Source: Lycium barbarum (Eukaryota; Streptophyta; Magnoliopsida; Solanales; Solanaceae). From it: 64,000 nt of DNA. This document shows, in pieces, positions 59,601 to 64,000 of this stretch (position 1 is the stretch's first letter; each line of letters starts with the position of its first letter). The stretch covers positions 44,493,786 through 44,557,785 of the forward strand of contig NC_083345.1 of the NCBI RefSeq assembly GCF_019175385.1. Reading direction: 5' to 3'. The translations under genes and the position numbers were made by a program. Under the pieces are notes generated by a model, which made no database searches, was not told the origin of the DNA, and was given only the letters and a program-made list of their open reading frames with translations.

Positions 59601-61987
59601 ATTTTGTTTGAATAAAGAGAGCTGAAGACAAAACATATGAACCAGGTCTGCAAACATGTTTCAACACAGAGCAAGAACATGATCAGAGTCACAGAGCTGG
59701 ACAAGGATGAACACATGATTTATTCCAGCAATGAATAAATCTAATTGAAGAAATACGGACACAGAGCAAAGAGCATGATGCTATGAAATAGATCTGTCAA
59801 CATGTTCCATCATTCATCACAAAAACAGGCTCACGATAAAGTCGGAGGAATGAACGAGAAGGGGATAATGAATCAGGTTCGGGAACATGTTCCATCTCAG
59901 ACAATGCAGAGATTCAGAGGCGGACGAACCAGGTGGATGAAACAGGTTCGTGAACATGTCCCAACGCAAGTCCTACAACAACTAGTATTTGCAGATTTAT
60001 GGTAAAGACTCGTCGGTCAAGTTTATAGGATTCCTTGCCATAATTAAACAAGGTTCTTCAGACTCCTACAAGGACAATGAAGTCAATCCAAAAGGCAAGA
60101 ATCCCAATTCAATACAAACCCTAATATATCTCATAGGCCTGCTTGTAGAGAGTTTTGTGTTTGCCGACCTGCTGTGCACACAATGCTATATATATCCTAG
60201 TCTTGCCAAGAAGAAGGAAGCACACCCACAAAGAGAGAATTCAGAATATCGAGCTATCAAAAGATTTATCAAGAATATTCAGAATCTAGGCGTGCATCTC
60301 TAGTACGAGAAGAAGATTGAAGAAGCTGTAGAATGGGGGTAGATCTTGAGTCTAGAAAACTTGTATTAGGTTGGGCTATCAAGTTGTATATTTATCCGCT
60401 TTATTAGTAGCATTACAGTTAGATACAAAAACGTTGTAAATTCAACTTCAAGTTGGGGATCGACTTTAAGGGTGCTTACTAGTCTAGAGAGATTAGTAAG
60501 ATAGAGATTAGAGGTTAGTTCATAGGTTACAAAGTCTATAACTTGAATTTGTAGAGGTTCACCATTGTAGTGGAGTTTGTGTAAATCTTATAGAGGTTTA
60601 GGTCGTGTTTTTTATCGCCATTGTGAGCCGGGTGGTTTTCACGTAAAAATCATTGCGTTCTTTACTTACCTGCAATTTATATTCTGCAAGATGCTAGCAT
60701 AGAATAGGTAGAGTAACGTGTTTCATCCTATAGGAGAAAATTGGATACTACATAGGAAAAGAAAGTAGGTTGGGATGCACAACATGAACAACTTCCAAAA
60801 TAGTCCAATATACTACAAAAACTCAAAAACTATTTCTGACCTTCACTTTGTAGATTCTCAACCAAACAATCTAGCCAAAACATATACAAGCTCAAATACA
60901 TGTAGAAGAGACATAACCTTACCTCAAACAACAAGAATGACTTCTAACCTGAGATTACTTCACAAGAAAACCTCCAACTCAATAATAAATTAGAAGATTT
61001 TGATCTAACTAGCGTCACGAGATTCCCGACGTTGGATTTATGTTATCCACCTTTGATTTCACCTTTGGATCATGTACAAACCTTTAGAGAGTCTTTAGAT
61101 GCTGTGAGGAATGAGAGCTGGTCGAAAATGACCCGAAACGAGGCTAGCACCCCTTTTAAATAGGTGGATTTATCCACCGCCTATGTGGGTCCTAAAGGGG
61201 CTACCTGCGCAGTCCGGGTAAAACGTGTATATCTCCCTACCCCGACATCGTATCGACGAACGGTTTAATGAGTTGAAAACTAGACTCGTAGACCTTCAAT
61301 TTGGTGGGCGGATCACCCCATTTTTATTTTACAATTTCCTTGACTTCAACACTTAACATAAAACTATTATACGATTCAAATACCTCATAACAATACCTTC
61401 ATAGCATGTTAACAACTCCTAGAACTACCTTAATAATAAGGGTTATAACATCGACCCGTACCTCTAATGTATGATTCGTAAGTTACTCCATAAGTCGGGA
61501 CATTTCGCCCAAACTTATTCTTTTTTATTCGATTAACTTCCAACCTCTATAAACACTTATAATCCTCAAAGATACTCTTACCCTTCGAGCTCACTTCGAC
61601 TAGCTTACGACGCAATTTAACGTATGAAAAATACAGGATGTAACACTCACGCCTATATATAGGGGCACGTATTCTCTTGAAAAGACATCTCGAAAATCCC
61701 ATAAATTCTTGGGATATTCAGAAAGAGATCAAGGCATCGGATATTGGCTTTATTAAATTGCCAGATTTTATTGGAGATCAAATACATCACAAGGAAGCCA
61801 TCCTACGTTCGAGAATTACGCTACTAACGGTTCTCGAATTTCGGAGAAAATTCAGGAGAGAAGAATTAAGAGAATAAACAGATTTGTATTCACAAATTTT
61901 TATCAATAAAATATTCTTGTTTCGTCATATTTTGTTTGTGATTGCAATTTATTTTCCGCATATCAAAAATTTATTGCAAACAGGAAG

Positions 61988-64000
61988 TTCTTAAACAACA
62001 TCGGGAACATGATTTCAAGGAGATAATGGTAGAAACTAACTCTCAGCTACTGATTTGAATATTATATTATAGGTATAATGGTGGTTTAGTACATTAATCC
62101 TATTTTAATTAATCAAATGCACTAACTAAGAATGCGATATCACTTTTCAGGTGGTAATTTTATAAGATCCGGCAAAAGTAATCTTCGTGATAACCGGAGC
62201 AAAGTAAGAGGCTTTTTATGTAATAAAAAGCAATATATTTAAATGAACATAAAGTGGATGACAATCCATGGAATTTGCTCTACTTTAGTACTCCCCGTTC
62301 CATAATAAAGGTCACTTTAGTTAAAAGAAATTCTCTCATAATAAGTATTACCTTAAGAAATTAAGACATAAATTGATTAATTTTAACTCTACTCTTAGAC
62401 AAAAAGTGAAAAGTTAAAGTAACATCTAAATGATGATGGAAAAAGTCATATGTATCTTGATATTATTGGATTTTCAATGTCAAAAGGATTACTCCTTATG
62501 CATGCTCTAATCAATAGCAAAAATAATATATTTTTATTATATGGGAATAATTGCATTATTAGATTCTTAATTTTTTTTATTTTTGTTTATGGTTAGGGAA
62601 TACTATGTTTTACAAGTAAATAGAAATGCCAAATGGCTTCAATAAAGATTTAAGCTAGCTGATACGTACGGAAACTAAAATCTGCTCCTCCGTCAGGCCA
62701 AATATACCACCTAGCTACTACAGTATTGGATAATTCGAGAAGAAAATTGCTTATGACCTGTCCCTGAAAATGAATAATTGACATACAATTGGCATTCACT
62801 TTACTCCTCGTTACGATTGCCAATCATTACCACACATGAACTCTTCTTCTTTTCCACGACACCGACAACAACAGTAAAGTTCAATTTTTTTTACTATATT
62901 AGAAGCATGAGCTGGCGTGATTTCGTCGTCCACCTCCAATTTATATATAAAAAAAAAATGAATCAATACTAAAAAAATCAAATAATATAAAAAAGAAAAG
63001 GAAAAGTGGATCTCATATTAAAAAAAAGCAATATAAAAAAAAACATAAATCTCATATTAAAAAATCAAACAATATTCATGCAATTCCCAAAGTATCCCCA
63101 TTAAGTCAATAATGATGGATTCATTGTCACATGCGTATCAACCCATTAGTGGGAGCAAATAAAATTATTGTACAACAAAAAACATGGATCTCATATTATT
63201 GCTTTTTTTCAAAAGGTTAAGTAGTCAAACCATACAATTTCCTTTCTTTTTTTATATTAGCCTGAGATCTAATCTAGATATTTAAATGTTGTATTTGTTA
63301 TTCTATCATGTCATTTATTTGTTATGTTTACTAAAATAAATATACTTAAAATATTTATATTTTAAAATAAGATAGAATTTAATTACTTTTTCATTTTTAT
63401 TCTTACTCTAATAAATATGAAAAGAGATTAATGTCGTAAACGAAAAAAATAATATTAAATGGAGATCAAATAATAAATAAAATAAATTAGTCAAATTCTA
63501 ATTCTAATTGACGTTTTCTTAAAAAAACGTGTAAAAGACAACATGACAAGTAAAATGAGCTAAACCAAGAATATTCACCAAAAATTAAAAAATAGCAGTT
63601 CTTCATTTAAATAGAAAATTAAATTTCTACTTTGTTTCGTTTTAAACATGTAAAATTAATTTAATAATTTGAATTAGAATTATCCAAATCAAAATTTGAT
63701 AAAAAATAATAAGTATTGTTTATGTCCAATCTGCATACATTAACAATAGAATATTTTACACCTTTAAATTAATCTAATTAAAATTCAAAGTATCAACTGA
63801 TGCTTAAATATTGCTATTATTTTGTCTCAAAGAGAGGAAAATAGTTCCCTTTTAAACAAATTTTCTCTTTTAAAAAGTATTAATAAATTTTTACAAGCTT
63901 TATATTCATAGCAAACACTAATATAATAAAGCTTTGGATACGAAACACAAATTATAATGTTATATTAATCGTGTTTTCAACATAATAGGTATATATATGG
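61988..64000. other. AT-rich intergenic DNA
   Basis: No gene or complete repeat seen. AGTACTCCCCGTTCCATAAT near 62288 resembles one end of a Stowaway-like MITE, without a partner. Confidence 0.5.

Larger units (their letters stand above)
55036..60752 (+). mobile_element. Copia (SIRE-like) solo LTR, hosting an Ogre-like solo LTR
   Basis: Begins TGTTGGCATAAAGCC at 55036. After the nested LTR it continues with GGTTCGGGAACATGTTCC, GCTATATATATCC near 60189 (TATA-like) and a U5-like region with GCCATTGTGAGCCGGGTGG near 60620. Net length is about 1.7 kb. The left start is clear, but the right end is uncertain by some tens of bases because no clear duplication of GGAAC was found. Confidence 0.55.
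53376..61645 (-). mobile_element. Gypsy (Del-like) solo LTR, minus strand, hosting nested LTRs
   Basis: Ends TGTCACTCCCCAAGCC on the left and GGATGTAACA on the right. Read on the minus strand it starts TGTTACATCC, the usual Del-like start. It splits the 3' LTR of the TRIM-like element. Flanks CAAAC and CTCAC match only partly, so the target duplication is decayed. Net length without the Copia insertion is about 2.55 kb. No internal coding domain is present. Confidence 0.65.
52647..61982 (+). mobile_element. TRIM-like miniature LTR element, 3' LTR interrupted by nested insertions
   Basis: LTRs at 52647-53077 and 53256-61982 (the latter being 53256-53375 plus 61646-61982) share GACTCTACAAGACAAGTTCA-type text, AGATCAAATACATCACAAGG and ATCCTACGTTCGAG. 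Between them are only about 178 bp. A primer site TGGTACGCCCAGTGGGAC starts at 53081 and a purine-rich AAGTCAAGGGTATT lies before the 3' LTR. Flanks AGAAG (52642-52646) and GGAAG (61983-61987) match at 4 of 5 bases. Without the insertions the element is about 1.07 kb, with no coding capacity. Confidence 0.75.

Noticed and set aside
1..64000. tRNA and rRNA genes
   Set aside because: No stretch with convincing A-box/B-box and cloverleaf, nor rRNA core sequence, was recognised by eye; a covariance-model search would settle this.

Overview
The window is plant nuclear DNA, most likely from a eudicot of the nightshade family (Solanaceae). It is AT-rich, has two intron-containing genes, and is dominated by transposable elements of types common in that family: SIRE-like Copia, long-LTR Tat/Ogre-like Gypsy, Del-like solo LTRs, and Stowaway, Tourist and Mutator-type short elements. 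The family assignment rests on recognised repeat types and is an inference. No bacterial-style operons, CRISPR arrays, rRNA genes or convincing tRNA genes were seen.

Only two ordinary genes can be supported. Both encode AVT6-type amino acid transporters (AAAP/SLC38-related), both lie on the + strand (8599-11112 and 42616-44967), and both have five coding exons with the same intron phases. Exons 1 and 3 have identical lengths in the two copies, so they are paralogues. They are well diverged in sequence, so the duplication is old. The 31.5 kb between them is almost entirely transposon DNA.

Layout. 1-6041: a decayed minus-strand SIRE-like Copia element cut by the window edge, with a Gypsy solo LTR (2338-4511, TSD CTTTC) inside its gag. 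6042-8598: a local duplication, one copy of which received a Mutator-type foldback element. 8599-11112: first transporter. 11113-15356: a hAT-like MITE, a 354-bp tandem duplication and a second foldback element with a 10-bp TSD. 15357-20702: a complete young Copia element (TSD TTTTT) with an intact gag and a pol carrying four in-frame stops. 22634-42222: a hAT transposon (8-bp TSD with one mismatch) whose broken transposase gene is split by a 15.7-kb Tat/Ogre-like LTR element (25202-40887, TSD TCGGG). That element has two 4.3-kb LTRs, a gag and no recognisable pol. 42616-44967: second transporter. 45833-48016: nested MITEs, including two whose empty sites survive in a neighbouring duplicate. 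49013-50509: a non-autonomous Helitron. 51262-52366: a third foldback element. 52642-61987: a four-level nest, in which a TRIM-like element holds a Del-like solo LTR, which holds a Copia solo LTR, which holds an Ogre-like solo LTR. 61988-64000: AT-rich DNA with no recognised gene.

The main interest is the transposon stratigraphy. Several insertions can be ordered and their pre-insertion sites read within this sequence. Two young elements (Copia at 15357 and the gag-only Ogre-like element at 25202) lack a functional pol of their own yet have nearly identical LTRs, which points to mobilisation in trans. All boundaries and similarities were read by eye, without alignment software or database searches.
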